Positions 23,089 through 34,100 of a stretch of DNA of 64,000 nucleotides are shown piece after piece. The position numbers and the translations under genes are program-made. The notes beneath the pieces were generated by a model. That model worked only from the letters and a program-made list of their open reading frames with translations. It ran no database searches and was not told the DNA's origin. The DNA is from Trichodelitschia bisporula (lineage: Eukaryota > Ascomycota > Dothideomycetes > Phaeotrichales > Phaeotrichaceae): positions 906,101-970,100 of the forward strand of contig ML996698.1 of assembly GCA_010356995.1 (NCBI GenBank), given 5' to 3'. The stretch's first letter is position 1; the number at the start of each line of letters is the position of its first letter.

Positions 23089-23186
23089 GCCGGCAGCCAG
23101 CACAATGATCGTAAACAACGCCGGCATGGGCCGACGATGGTGGGCCCGAGCCGGCGATAATCACAATCATTGTGCTGCCTGCCGGC
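23089..23186. repeat. 98-bp near-palindrome, 21-bp arms
   Basis: Arms at 23089-23109 and 23166-23186 are inverted copies (GCCGGCAG, then CAGCACAATGAT) differing at one base. Inside the loop a second inverted pair occurs, with GCCGGC near 23120 and near 23150 flanking GGGCC/GGGCCC words, so the whole element can fold as a long nested hairpin. Confidence 0.8.
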
Positions 23187-23673
23187 GTGACACGACCATG
23201 TTTCGTCCGAGTCCGAGAGTATGCTGCGTTCCCAAGTCCGGAGCCCGTAACCGAGTAGGAACGCTGTAAGAGGTGAGCTTGCCATCCTGTCCAGTCGCCG
23301 CAGTAAGTTACTTACACCAATGCCGTCTCGGGCCCGGCACCATCAGCACATACCGTCTCGCCCCGTTGTCCCCATCCTCCTCCCCGCCCCCAACCGAGAC
23401 TCGGATCGAAATCAGCACACGGATGTACGTCGCCCTGCGTGCTAAAACCAAAGAACAAGTGCACCACCCACATATTCGGCAGTGCTCTTGCTATGTGGTT
23501 CTAGCGCGTAAACCGACGTATATGCGGATGTTGACCCCGATCCAATTCTGAGCCGGAGGGGGGAGGATGGTTGGGGAGGACGAGGCGAGCTGTGTTGGTC
23601 GTAGAGTCCCGTGCCGAATGTTGGATGTCCCACCCCCACTCAATCCCTATTTTAAACCGATCACCGCTCAGGA

Positions 23674-23681
23674 TATATATA
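23674..23681 (+). promoter_or_regulatory. TATA box upstream of a 72-codon frame
   Basis: TATATATA in a GC-rich setting, followed by a CT-rich leader with no ATG until 23870. Placement and composition are those of a fungal core promoter; activity is inferred. Confidence 0.45.
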
Positions 23682-23869
23682 CCCCCGCCCGTCAGACACA
23701 AGCGATACCAGAACCCCTTCCCTACTACCCCCAAACCCTCTGGCACGTCGGGCTGGCACTGCGAAGCAGGACGCGAAGCTTCCCGTCCCGCGCCCCCCCC
23801 CCCCCCCCTTGGCCCTCTCTCGCCTCCCTCCCCCATCCCCACAGCTCCACCGTTCCCCCCCACAAAAGG

Positions 23870-24088
23870 ATGAAGTCCTATAGCGAGTGCAGCAGCAGTG
23901 TCTACTCATCCATCTTCTGCCAACGCGAGGACGGGATGCCGACTCCACTCCGACTTCACCCGCCCGCCCGCCCCACACCCGCACTCCCACTCGTTCCCGC
24001 CGTCACAGCACTCCCATTCGCCGACGCCGGTGTCGAACACGCAACTTCACGCCATAGGCCACGGAGAGTAGGCGTGGTTGGTGCTTAA
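23870..24088 (+). CDS. candidate small protein, 72 residues
   Basis: The first ATG after the TATA box opens a 72-codon frame (MKSYSECSSSVYSSIFCQRE, then Pro/Ala/Arg-rich). I know no homolog. The leader is about 180 nt, CT-rich and contains a 16-C tract. The N-terminal half has two Cys and a Ser/Tyr cluster; the rest is low complexity. It could be a real small gene, a first exon, or the 5' part of a non-coding transcript. Confidence 0.3.
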   Translation: MKSYSECSSSVYSSIFCQREDGMPTPLRLHPPARPTPALPLVPAVTALPFADAGVEHATSRHRPRRVGVVGA

Positions 24089-25587
24089 TCTCCGCACGGG
24101 GCGTGGGGCGTTGCGTCAGTTCGCGGTTGGCGAGGAGGGGAGGGGACGGTTGGGGGGAGGGAACAGCGTCGAGCAGGACGGGTCGATGGGTGTCGGTGGG
24201 GGGATATATTGACGTCCGTGGGTCGTATATTGCGGATCGAGCGGATGCCGGGCTGGGGGGTCGGGGAGATGGAGAGTAGGAAGTGGGGGTTTGTGCTTCG
24301 TGCGGCGGGGACCGGAATCGGGGCGGTTAGGGAAGGGACGGAATTTGCTGCCGCTGTGTATTCCGGCGGGTCCTTTGCGTGGTCAGCGTGAACGTGGTCT
24401 CGAGAAGGGGAGGGTATGCTGCCAGGCACGCTACTCCTGCCTGCCCCTCGTTTTCCCGGACGTGAGAGCACGTTGGCCGGTCATTGTCGCACAGCTCCAG
24501 AGTGTCTAACCGTTTTGGGCAGAGACTGCATGGTGGGACATGTGGTGCGCGTGGGGTGGGCAGTGGTGTATGGCGCTCTGGGGGGGAGAGGAGGGTGCAG
24601 CGGGCGCAGCTGGCATAGTATGCCCTCCGTACACGGTCTTGGGACGGTTGTGGACCTGCTGAGACTAGGCTAGGCCTTCGTGGGCTGGGGTGAGCTGGGA
24701 GCGATCTCTACCCTGCCCTGCTGGTGGGTGTGAGATTTTGCAGTAGAGGGAAAGGGCAGAGAGCTTATCGCGGAGGTGTGTCCGACAAGCGTAGTCGAGA
24801 TGCGGGGTTTGCAGGTTGTTGGGCCTGGGGATACGTGTGGAGTGGGCGTTTGGGGTAGATGAGAGTGGGGGTGGGGTGTGGTATTGCGGGGTATTCGTGG
24901 TGTTGAGCTGATGCAAGGGAATGAGGAATGAGGCGGACAGAAGCGAAGCTTCACGGGTTCTGGTGTATCCGGGAGGGCTTGATAGTACCAACGTAAGTAG
25001 GGTTATGGGGTGCAAATGCCCGTGTTGAGCCCTACTCTCTCCCGTCGTTGTGGTGGTCCGCTTCCAGGTGCATCTCCGCTGTCTTCTCGGTACTGCTGAG
25101 CGGAGGACACTAGAAAGGGAGCATTAGGGCAGAAAGAGGGCAGATGGCGCAAGGTGTGCGCATCAAAGATGGTGCATTGCGTGTTTGGCCTTTGGATCTG
25201 GATCGTCGTGGAGGGTAACTCCAGAGGTGCATCTGCCTGCGCATCGCTTTGCCCTTTTCGCTTCATGTGGTCCAGTTGGTCAATTGCATCTCGGCGAGAG
25301 GAAGGGGGAGAGATCTTGGTACGACGGTACAGTACTGTGTCTGGACTGGCCTCTGTGGTGGAATATCTTGCTGCCTATCATGCAATCTGGCTGCCTATCA
25401 TGCATGGCTTCATCGTCTCTTTGGTCGCATAGCAGGATCTATCCAATCACTTTCTGCTTCTTCAACATCCTCACGATAAGCTGTGTATCCCAAAAGGAAA
25501 AAGTGCGCATGGGAATCTCCATCGTCCATGCTCACCTGCCGCAGCACCTGCACAATTCCCCCACACTTTCTCCGCGTTCTCCGAATC
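24089..25587. other. intergenic, gene-poor
   Basis: G/C-skewed sequence with overlapping frames on both strands, none protein-like. I see no gene, TATA box or repeat worth naming. Confidence 0.4.
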
Positions 25588-26905
25588 TCAACTCCGCATC
25601 CCACATTCCATATCCATACTCCGCATCCCACATTCCATATCCCTACTCCGCATCCAACCCTCCAATACAAACCAACGATAGGGTCCGGGTCCCATCCTCC
25701 CGCCCGCTGCATGATGCGCCGAGCATAATATCGCTGCAGCGATCACTGCAGCACTCCTTGAAGTCCGTACAATCCTGCGAATAACGAGCAAGGGAATAAA
25801 CCCACACCTCCCGCTCGGCTTCCGATATCCCGCCCTCGCATACTCTGCTTCTCCGTCCGCCGAACAGAAACGGGCAACATCTCGGGGCTTGCGCAAGACC
25901 CGATGCCCGGCTGACATATCGCCGTCTCCCCAATCCACGTCCGTCTTCCCCGTTCCAAACTGCCCAGGCCCTCGCAGATAGGACCAATATCCTTTCCATT
26001 CCCCAATCCACACATCCTCCGCCAAACCCTCCCCCTCCGATATCGAAAACTTCCTCTCCCCTCGCCGCAACCCCAAGCCCAACCCATGACCAACCCAATA
26101 TCTCACCACCACAATGATATCCTCCCCTCTAAGACGCCAACTCCCAAATTTCTTACCTAACCCCCCAGTCCTTCCCCGCAAATCGCGCAACACCCGCCGC
26201 CGTCGTGCGCCAGACACTGTGGGGAATCCCAGCGGGCCAAGCCCATGCACGGGGTCCAGGCGGGTCCGTGCTGGAGGCTGGGGCAGGACCGTGCGGGGGC
26301 TGGGGACAACCGAGTGGAGTGTTGCGATGCGGGGAGCGGCTGGCGCCCGCTAGCTCGGAGCTCCCTCCTGCAACTTATCTGCCATGCTCACGAACTGCGC
26401 CCTGCTTTCGGTTTATCTGGGCTTGGAGAATGAGTGGAGGGGGTGGTGGTGGTGGTAGTGGTTAAAGGCGCTTACCTGCTTTGAGCCGTGTCATGAGGTA
26501 CGGGAGGCGCTGGTGCCGCAATGGCTGGCGTGCGCACGGATAAGGTTCGTTAGCGTAGCGATGCGGAGCGTGGAGCGGGAGATAGTCGAGCGCGGCTACC
26601 GCGCTGGCCAGGTCGGGTGGATAGACTGCTTGCTTGTCCGAGCCCATCGTTCCCCGCCGTGCTCCATCGCTCAGATATCGCGATATCACGGCATCCAACG
26701 CTCCCGCAACGAACGCCGCGTAACCAAGCCGATCCGCACGGTCCGCGTCGGACAGCGCGCTTACGACCCCCGGGCGCTTACCTTTCAATCTACCCCCGAA
26801 GAAACATGTCCTGCAGCGAGGAATCTCGGCGTGGGGGGCATCCGTTTCCCTAGCACCGTCGTCCTCAGCGCAAAGCAGACGTGACAGATAACACCGCTGG
26901 GGCAT
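25588..26905 (-). CDS. weak two-exon gene candidate
   Basis: Two minus-strand open frames, 26905-26462 and 26250-25588, might be exons of one gene. The first ends at AAAGCAG followed by GTAAGC, a good donor, and has reasonable codon use (SALSDADRADRLGYAAFVAG, YPPDLASAVAALDYLPLH). The second reads GLGKKFGSWRLRGEDIIVVV but ends in a simple repeat. No acceptor is clearly best and no family is recognised. A plus-strand frame at 26513-26884 competes with the first exon. Treat as speculative. Confidence 0.2.
25591..25655. repeat. 27-bp tandem repeat, about 2.4 copies
   Basis: ACTCCGCATCCCACATTCC followed by ATATCCAT or ATATCCCT repeats at 25591 and 25618, with a partial third copy from 25645. Confidence 0.8.
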
Positions 26906-29900
26906 CCCCGCTTGCTTCCTGGAGTCTGCGTCCCAACCCCCTCCCCAGTCCGCACCGGCAGCACACCATGATGACGAGCGCTGAGGGCTGCGGGAGGGTT
27001 TGGACCAGCCTGATGGGGTTAGTGAACGCGCGGCTGGAGGGGAGAGAGGGGGGTGGTTAGGATGGGTGTTTTAGGTGTGGGTGTGGCGCTCTGGGGTAGT
27101 TGGTAGCGGGGGAATTGGGATGATTGTGGCTCTCTCTCACTCTGGGGGGGTTTTGGAATTTCGGAGGCAGTGTGGTGTTAGTGCGGACGTTGGATGCGAA
27201 GGTGGGTGTTTTGCATATGCAGGGGGAGGCTGGGGATGGGGATGGGTGTTGTAGGCATCTTGCGAGAGAGAGGGGGATTGCGCCATGAGAACGACGTTTG
27301 GATGTTGGATGCCTCATGAAGGATGCGGATTACGGAGGCCGAATTGGTGGAAGGAGCGACAAAGGAAGGATGGCCAGGAACCGAGCTGATGAAGCCACGA
27401 CGGAGCATCAACGGCAACCGCCAGCGACACCACAGGCGCTCATCGCGGCACCGAGATCCTCACTAACACCTCCCCCAAACCTCCCAAATTACCCAGCAAA
27501 AAACCTCACAAATCACCCCTTCACACCCCATTAATCTCCATTCCCAACCAACCCCCACGGCTCGTGCCCTCAATTAAGCGCAAAGTACACGATCAGCCGC
27601 ACGCCCCCTCCAATCCACTCTCCAAACACACCCATATCCCCGCCAACGACCAGACAACCGGACATCCAACTCAAAATCCCAGACCACATCAGAAGCCCTG
27701 AGCGTCAAACAGCACTCAATCCAAACAAAGTCCCGCACAGCCACCAAATACGCAGGTCGCCCCGCGGTCCAACCGCATCCTTCAAAGAGCCAACCAACCA
27801 ACCCACAGTCCAGCAGGCAGCGGCACACACAATGCAAAAATGCACCACGCACGGGCTTGCTGAAAAATTTTCACAGCCAGAAATTCGGAGTTCATTGACC
27901 GGCTTGCATCATACCAAATCAACCCGCTGCACGCCGCTCAAACCGGCGCTCCAGCCAGCCCGTGCAACGCAGATAGACAAAGCTCAGACCCCAGAGCCCC
28001 CAATTGACGCAGGTTTTCATGTAGCGTACCCGGACGATGTACACTTTTCCATAGCGTGATGCACGAAACGAAAGTACTTACAGATACTTGCAGCCGCCAC
28101 TCGCGTAGGGGGGAACAATAGCCTGAACAAAGGAGGCTGCTTCGGCACGGCTCCCTCCAGGTCTCCATATTTGAGGCTAGCGCCACGGATCCCACGATAG
28201 GCTACCGTGGCAGCCGCGTCTTTATGTTGTCCGCAGGCACGGCAGCGCCGTGCAGTTCGGCTGCCTTATCGACGACGCATGGTTGGGGGTCGAGGTCGTA
28301 CGGGCCCCCGCTGTGTCTCCCAGTTGAGAGACCGGGACGGCGTCGTGCCCGGCCCGTACTGAGAATTCGTGCCGTGGATGGGCTGATGATGTTGCACGAC
28401 AGCTTCCACAGGGCGTGGTGTCTCACTCTGCTTGTCGAAGAGCAGAGTGTGGGGGAAATTGCCGCGGCTAGAACTAGAACGCGCCGGGCGGTATTGTCGC
28501 TAGCGCTGGCCGCGCCGTTCGCCTTGCCTGACGAGGCTGTATGGGAGATGATGAGGCCACGATTTAGACCGCCCTTGCAAGACGGGAAGGCTATCTGCAG
28601 GATCGTCAATCTCGCAGTTCGTTTCCTGCGTTTTTGCGGTAGGAGTTGCGTCTCTGCGAGACGAGCCTGGTGCCTACCGATACACCCCGGCCTAGCCCGC
28701 ACCCCCGATCCCGCGCCTCGCGCGGAGAATTCCATCGCATTGCAAATCACCATCCTCCCCCCCGCGCGCGCCCCTTGACTCGGCTGCTAGAACTAGAACT
28801 AACTGTCTCGGCGTTACTCGTCCTAACCCCCAGGCGGGAGAGTGCAGATGCGCGCGGCTCTTGGACTTCGCGTGGTGGCGCCACAGTATTTTTGAAGCAC
28901 GATGGACAAGCGATGCGGCAGGGGGGTTCGCTTGCGCGCTGCTGAGCTAACCCGCGTTGGCAGGAGGCCGCTTGTCAAATATTCGCAGGGTAGGGCGCAG
29001 AACAGGCCGCTAAGGTAAGGGCAGCGGGAATAGCGATGAAGAGGGGACTATTTCCGGTCATCGAGAACGGAGAGGGGGGTTGCACCGTTGCAGAGGCGAG
29101 GGGAGCACATCATGCTGATGGCAGATGGCGATACGATGCTCATGCGGCGGTATGGCAATGTGATCTCGCCATCTGGTCAGGCACGCACGGCATCTAGGAC
29201 AGATCTCAGTTCTGAAGCAGCGGTGCAAGTACTAGCGCGCGCTGGCCCGGCGCGGGACACCAGCAGGGCCGTCGAAACGGCCAGCGGGAGACTCGAGACG
29301 ACAGCGTTGTTCTTGGAGCGTGGTATTCCTAGACATGCATCTGCAAGCCGGCCAGGGCAGGAGCAACCGGGATGTTGTTTCTGTGCAGTGGGGCTCCGTC
29401 GCCCTGACGGACAGCGGGCGCGGGGATTTTGGGCCTATGATAAGGGGAGGTGGGCGGGCGTGGAGTGCAGAGATGAAGGCGTGGTTTGTAAAGGGCTGAT
29501 GTGTGGAGGAGTGCTGTTGGGCCAGCGAAGCACGGCGCGTTGCTGCGATGTCGGCTGGAAGGGCGCGGTGCTTGGTGCGGGTCGCGATGCTGTTGGTTCG
29601 CGGCACGGCACGGGCACGGCACGGCAGGAGGATGAGCAATGGGGGGTGGAGAGTGGAGAGAAAGGGCGAGAAAGAGAGGAGTCACAATGCAATGTCCTGC
29701 GTTTCTCGACCGCGCGCTGTTTCGCTCCGCTGGTGACTCGGCCAGGCAGAGGCGCTTAGGAAAAATTTGTTCGGGCGGGATTGGTTTGAGATTAGTGAGT
29801 GGTGAGATCACGACATTATGGCGATACCAAGAAGGTTTACGGAGTACGACTGGGAAAAAAACTGGACTCGGCCTGTCCAAGTATTTCCAAGCACCAGTCG

Positions 29901-30801
29901 CCAGCCGCCAGTCACCTCCGTGGCCATGGTCGCGGACTCGGGAAGACGGGTGCTCGGGGGAGTTTGGCGTTGCAGAAAGGAATGGAATGTGCGAATGATG
30001 CCGATGAGTGAATTATTCTGTTTGTCATGGACGAATCGACAGCACTTCCGTCGACATGTTGCTTCATCTTGTGGTACGGACCTGGCTACGGCGTTGCAGA
30101 AGAGAAAAAACTCAAATGTCCAAGGATTTTCCCACCCGCCTGAGGCCGTCACCATTCCCCCTCCACACCAGCCACAGATGCCTCAGCTTTGGCAATGACA
30201 GCCTGAGGAACTGGAATTGTGGCATCCCTTCAACCCCACAAGGACACTAGTCTGGCCCGTGCCTCGTCGACCAGGGAGATCACAGTGATACCGCAGCTGC
30301 AGTTACGGGCCCCCCAGAGCGTCGCTTGACCAACCGCAACCAAATGGCGTGTGGGCTTCATGACGCAACTCTGTTAGCGCTAGTCCTCTTCTTCAACCCT
30401 GTCACCCTGGCCTCCACTCTTGATGCCTGCCTCTCTGCCCATCCCTAAACAGTCCTAGCTCCTCTCTAAGCCCTTGCTCACCCACTCACACTCCCCAGCA
30501 AAGAGCACTGGCCCGTGCTCTCTACATCCCACGCTCCCCTCCCAGTTTGGGACTAGCCGTGCGCCCTGGGTTCTTCATACAAAGAGTCCCACGGGGCCAT
30601 GACCAGCGCAGCCTGCTCTTTTCCCCTCATTCATAAACACTCCAACCACCCACCTCCCCCCCACCTCTCTCTCTCAATCATCAGACTTCACTTCGACATG
30701 CGCCTTGGATAAGCTCGACTTCAACACGCAATTGCCAATTCAGTCTCTCGTCATCGCTAAACCAGCACACCATCTCTTGACACTCTGACGCTCCCTCGCC
30801 C
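26906..30801. other. gene-poor stretch, about 3.9 kb
   Basis: No confident gene. Medium-length frames exist: 28224-28778 plus against 28753-28202 minus; 29088-29759 plus against 29880-29329 minus; and 29818-30198 plus, which begins at a true ATG (MAIPRRFTEYDWEKNW). They overlap antisense frames and match no family. Two copies of CTAGAACTAGAAC occur at 28468 and 28787. From about 30370 the plus strand becomes CT-rich toward the Ecl1-like gene. Confidence 0.35.
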
Positions 30802-30808
30802 TATATAG
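30802..30808 (+). promoter_or_regulatory. TATA box of the Ecl1-like gene
   Basis: TATATAG about 85-90 nt upstream of the start codon at 30892, within a long CT/CA-rich leader region. Position fits a fungal core promoter; function inferred. Confidence 0.5.
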
Positions 30809-30891
30809 CCTACCCTCCCTCACCACACTGCACCGTTACCGCTAGTCAACCTTCCTTCACATCCAACACCATACCAACCACAATACACACA

Positions 30892-31404
30892 ATGTCTTCC
30901 GACATGGACTGGTCCCACGACTTCTGCCTCAGCTGCGACAACCAAACCACAGACGGCACCAAGTTCTGCTCGCAAGCCTGTCGCCTAGCCGACCTGGAGA
31001 AAGCTTCCTACGGGAGCTCATCACCCTCCACCCCCGCCACACACCCCACATCCACACCCTCATGGACCCTGCCCGCGCCCTCAACACCCCGCTTCCACCT
31101 CCCGCCCGCGCTCAACTTCTCCTCTGTCCGTACGACGACGCCTGACTCTCCGCCTGTGAGTCCGCGCTCTAGTGTCTCGCCATCCACCTATGCCTCACCG
31201 GCCGCAACTCCCTCTACTGCCTACGCCCAGCCCTCGAAGCGCGGCCTCAGCCCCTCGAGTAGTCGCTCAAGCCTCTCGTCCATATCAAGCAGCACCAGTT
31301 CCACAACCCCCGGTCTCTCCGACTCTGCCCTCACTCAGCTGCGCGAGTACTCCGGCGCCTTCGACCAGACGCGGGATTGGCTTCGACGGCGGACGCTCGG
31401 GTAG
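30892..31404 (+). CDS. Ecl1-family life-span regulatory zinc protein
   Basis: Small zinc-binding protein of the Ecl1 (extender of chronological life span) family, linked in fission yeast to stationary-phase survival and nutrient or metal responses. Single exon, 170 residues. The diagnostic element is at the N-terminus: FCLSCDNQ, then FCSQACRLADLE, placing cysteines at 12, 15, 26 and 30 (CX2C-X10-CX3C). The rest is a Ser/Pro/Thr-rich disordered region with a poly-Ser tract (SSSRSSLSSISSSTSSTT) and a short charged C-terminus (FDQTRDWLRRRTLG). The start is fixed by the zinc motif lying 11 residues in. It stands alone in a gene-poor region with a TATA box and long CT-rich leader, consistent with stress-inducible control (inference). 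Confidence 0.85.
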   Translation: MSSDMDWSHDFCLSCDNQTTDGTKFCSQACRLADLEKASYGSSSPSTPATHPTSTPSWTLPAPSTPRFHLPPALNFSSVRTTTPDSPPVSPRSSVSPSTYASPAATPSTAYAQPSKRGLSPSSSRSSLSSISSSTSSTTPGLSDSALTQLREYSGAFDQTRDWLRRRTLG

Positions 31405-33806
31405 TCCGTAAAGGAGTAACTACCTTTTGCTTTGAGCGTTCGACGACTTTGATGCTCTGTCCCCCGACGCCGTTATGAAGGAGTTGGATGGAAGGAACAA
31501 GGGTGCTTTTGTACAGCATTTTGGATTTTGGTGCCGCGCATTTTGCATCGTTGTGTGATCGCAGGTTGGGCGTTTTTTGTCTTGCACTCCGCTTTGGCAT
31601 TTTTGTATAGCAGGCGCTTTGGCAAGCGCACATCACCGCCGCCACTTTCTTCTCTTGGTTCGATGAGTGTTCGATCTGGCACGCACAAAAAGCATGTAGG
31701 GGAATGTTCGAAAAAAGCATTTTGAGTTTTGTTGTTTCAGGAGTCTATCGCTCTCGTGAGCGGGAGTGGGGATGGTGGCTGCATATTTTGTCTCAATCAG
31801 CTTTTTGAGCTGTGTACGCTCGATTACAGGTACCGAATTCTTCTCTCTTCTGGCGTCGCAAGTTGTTGCAATGGAGACGCGGTTGTGTTGACTATTTTGG
31901 GATCTTTTTGTTCTTTTGGGTGGTGAGTATGCATGATTCTGGGACGTTTTGGGTTGATACTTGGCACTCGGGATATGAGGATTGGGAAAGCATGGGATAC
32001 GGATGGAATGGGATGGGGACGATATGGGATGGATGAGATGGGATGGGATGGCCTCGCTGGCTCTACTCTAGGGATAGGCAACGGGTGGCGGTTTTCGGTT
32101 CGGTCGTTTTGTAGCTAGGCACATCGACGTATACCGTCGCTCAAACACCGGTTTTGGAACACTCCATCTTCTGCATTTGTCTGCATGTGTTTCTTCTGCA
32201 AACCATCATCGTACGCGAACATCATCACACCGCGACGATCAAAAATCTCCGACCCTCAAAGTACTTTTTCTCAAGTATAAACGCCTAACCCCGCGCACCG
32301 CCCTCCCCCCATACTCCGCATTCTGCCCCTCGCACAAACAGGCGGGACAAGAAAAGTTCATGTCTCACCCGCCAAGCCCCGTCCCCTCCCACACCCCTGC
32401 ACCTATCAAATTTGCCCCCCAGAACCTAACTCCCAGCTCTCAGCCTATCGCGCGCCGCAGCCGCTCAGCTCGTCGAAGATTTTTTTTTCAGGGCCGCGCG
32501 CATGTGGTTCATTGGGGCGGGGGCTTGCGCGCGTGGTTCGTGGTTCGTGAGGGTGTGGTGAGCTGGGGGGATGAGGAGGGGGGTGAGAGAGGAGGGTGTG
32601 CACGATCACGAGGCGGGTGGGGAGTTTGGCAGGGCGCTTGTTCAGCATCGAGAAGATTCGCCTGCGTCTAATGACTGGCGCGCTCGCCGAGTTGCTAATA
32701 TCAAAACTTGAGCAACGCACGGTCGCAGGAATGAAAATTTTCACAGCGCTGAGCTTGCCGCGCCGCGCGAGCTGAAGGATGAAGCGGTAAGGCGTACGCG
32801 CTGACTTTGTCAGCTGCGAGGGCTTGAGGGGATCCGTACCTGCGGCGCGGGGTGCGGCGGGATCGTCGAGCTGGTGCTGCTGACTTGCGCCTGCTTCGCC
32901 TGCCGCGTGAGGGCTAGGAGGGGTGTAAGCGATGGCGCGCTTAGTGAGCGGGTTTGGATAGGTTTTTTTCTTGAGGATAGCGGGGGAGGGGAATGAGGTG
33001 GTGGAGGTGGTGCTATTATCGTATCATGGTGTGGAGAAAGGGGGTCTGGGGAATGTGAGTCAAGTCCGGGGAGTGGGGTTGGCGCGGTACGGAGGTAGAG
33101 TATGCGAGATTGTGAAGTTTGATATCGGAGAGTGGAGCAGGTTGCAGTTCATCCCGGGTAAGCGTTGGCGATCAGCCGTGATCAGTTTTCGGCACGCGTG
33201 CTGATCGGGAGGCGAGGAGTACGGAACGCGCGTGGAACTGCATTGCTATTTACGGGACAGTCAAAGCTGATACTGCAACTGAAGTTCGTGGCGGACGTTT
33301 TTTTCGCCTCACCTCGCTATGCGGCTTGTTCACAAGGCGGACCTCCCTCCCTGCCTGCCCGCCATATCGCTGAAAATTTGCGGTAAGGCTGACCGACATC
33401 GGCGGCCTCGCCTTCGACAGCCCACGATCATATCTCACCACCAGCTCCCGTACCAGATAATGACATCTGCGTACACTCATCGCGATACTCTGTACTCGGG
33501 ACCGTCTTAAATCCCCACTCGGCCCCGTCCCGAGACATGCAGACCCCACAAGCCGCGCCCCGCTCCGCCGACCGGCCGGCATCGCAAGCGCACCGGGTCT
33601 TTGGCGCCGAGCCGAGCTAGCGAACAACGTACGATGCTCCGGCGCAAAGTCTGGGGGTGCGTGCGTGCTGGAAAAGCTGTACTTGCACGCCGTTCTCTCG
33701 CGCAGATACCACCTGTCAACTCCTACGCGACATTCCCCGACCCGGGTCTTCACGGACACCCCCTTCAAGCTAGCCTACTTCCTTCCGCAGACTCTTCCTG
33801 CGGCAC
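31405..33806. other. gene-poor stretch, 2.4 kb
   Basis: No gene accepted. At about 31975-32055 there is a GGGAT-rich microsatellite-like run. Open frames on both strands overlap and lack protein character. Confidence 0.4.
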
Positions 33807-34100
33807 ATGGCATCCACATCGGGCGCAACCTGCGTGTGGATTGGGAACGGCGTGTGGAGTGACTGGTCCCTTGGGCCTGTCAATCCTCATCCCTACCGCG
33901 GCAAGCGCGGGGGCTTGCAGCTGCTGAATGGGGAGGATTTGACGAGTGGCGAGATTGGGGCTGGCTGCGCGGGGAGGATTGTGGGGGTGGAGTCGGGGAG
34001 GCCGGTGGTGTGTGTGGAGTGCTGGGGGAGTGGGGAGATATGGGAAGTTGTTGCGCTAGATGGGCGGGGGTTTGAGGTGAGTTGGGGTTGGGAGTTTTGA
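33807..34100 (+). CDS. candidate small beta-rich protein, 97 residues
   Basis: From ATG 33807 (MASTSGATCVWIGNG) the frame reads as a plausible compact protein rich in Gly, Val, Trp and Cys (GGLQLLNGEDLTSGEIGAGC, RPVVCVECWGSGEIWEVVAL). Codons show the G-ending bias of other genes here. A GAG/GTGAGT donor at 34077 means it may continue into a further exon that I could not place. No family recognised. Confidence 0.35.
   Translation: MASTSGATCVWIGNGVWSDWSLGPVNPHPYRGKRGGLQLLNGEDLTSGEIGAGCAGRIVGVESGRPVVCVECWGSGEIWEVVALDGRGFEVSWGWEF

Larger units (their letters stand above)
22596..23869. other. intergenic with a large near-palindrome and a TATA box
   Basis: No gene accepted. A minus-strand open frame (23285-22422) runs antisense into VPS29 exons 3-4 and looks like a GC artefact. 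The stretch holds the near-palindrome at 23089-23186, a TATA box at 23674 and a 16-C tract at 23793-23808; the last two lie in the apparent promoter and leader of the next small reading frame. Confidence 0.4.

Noticed and set aside
22422-23285. 287-codon minus-strand frame
   Set aside because: Its 3' part is antisense to VPS29 exons 3-4 and its middle crosses the near-palindrome; no conserved features.
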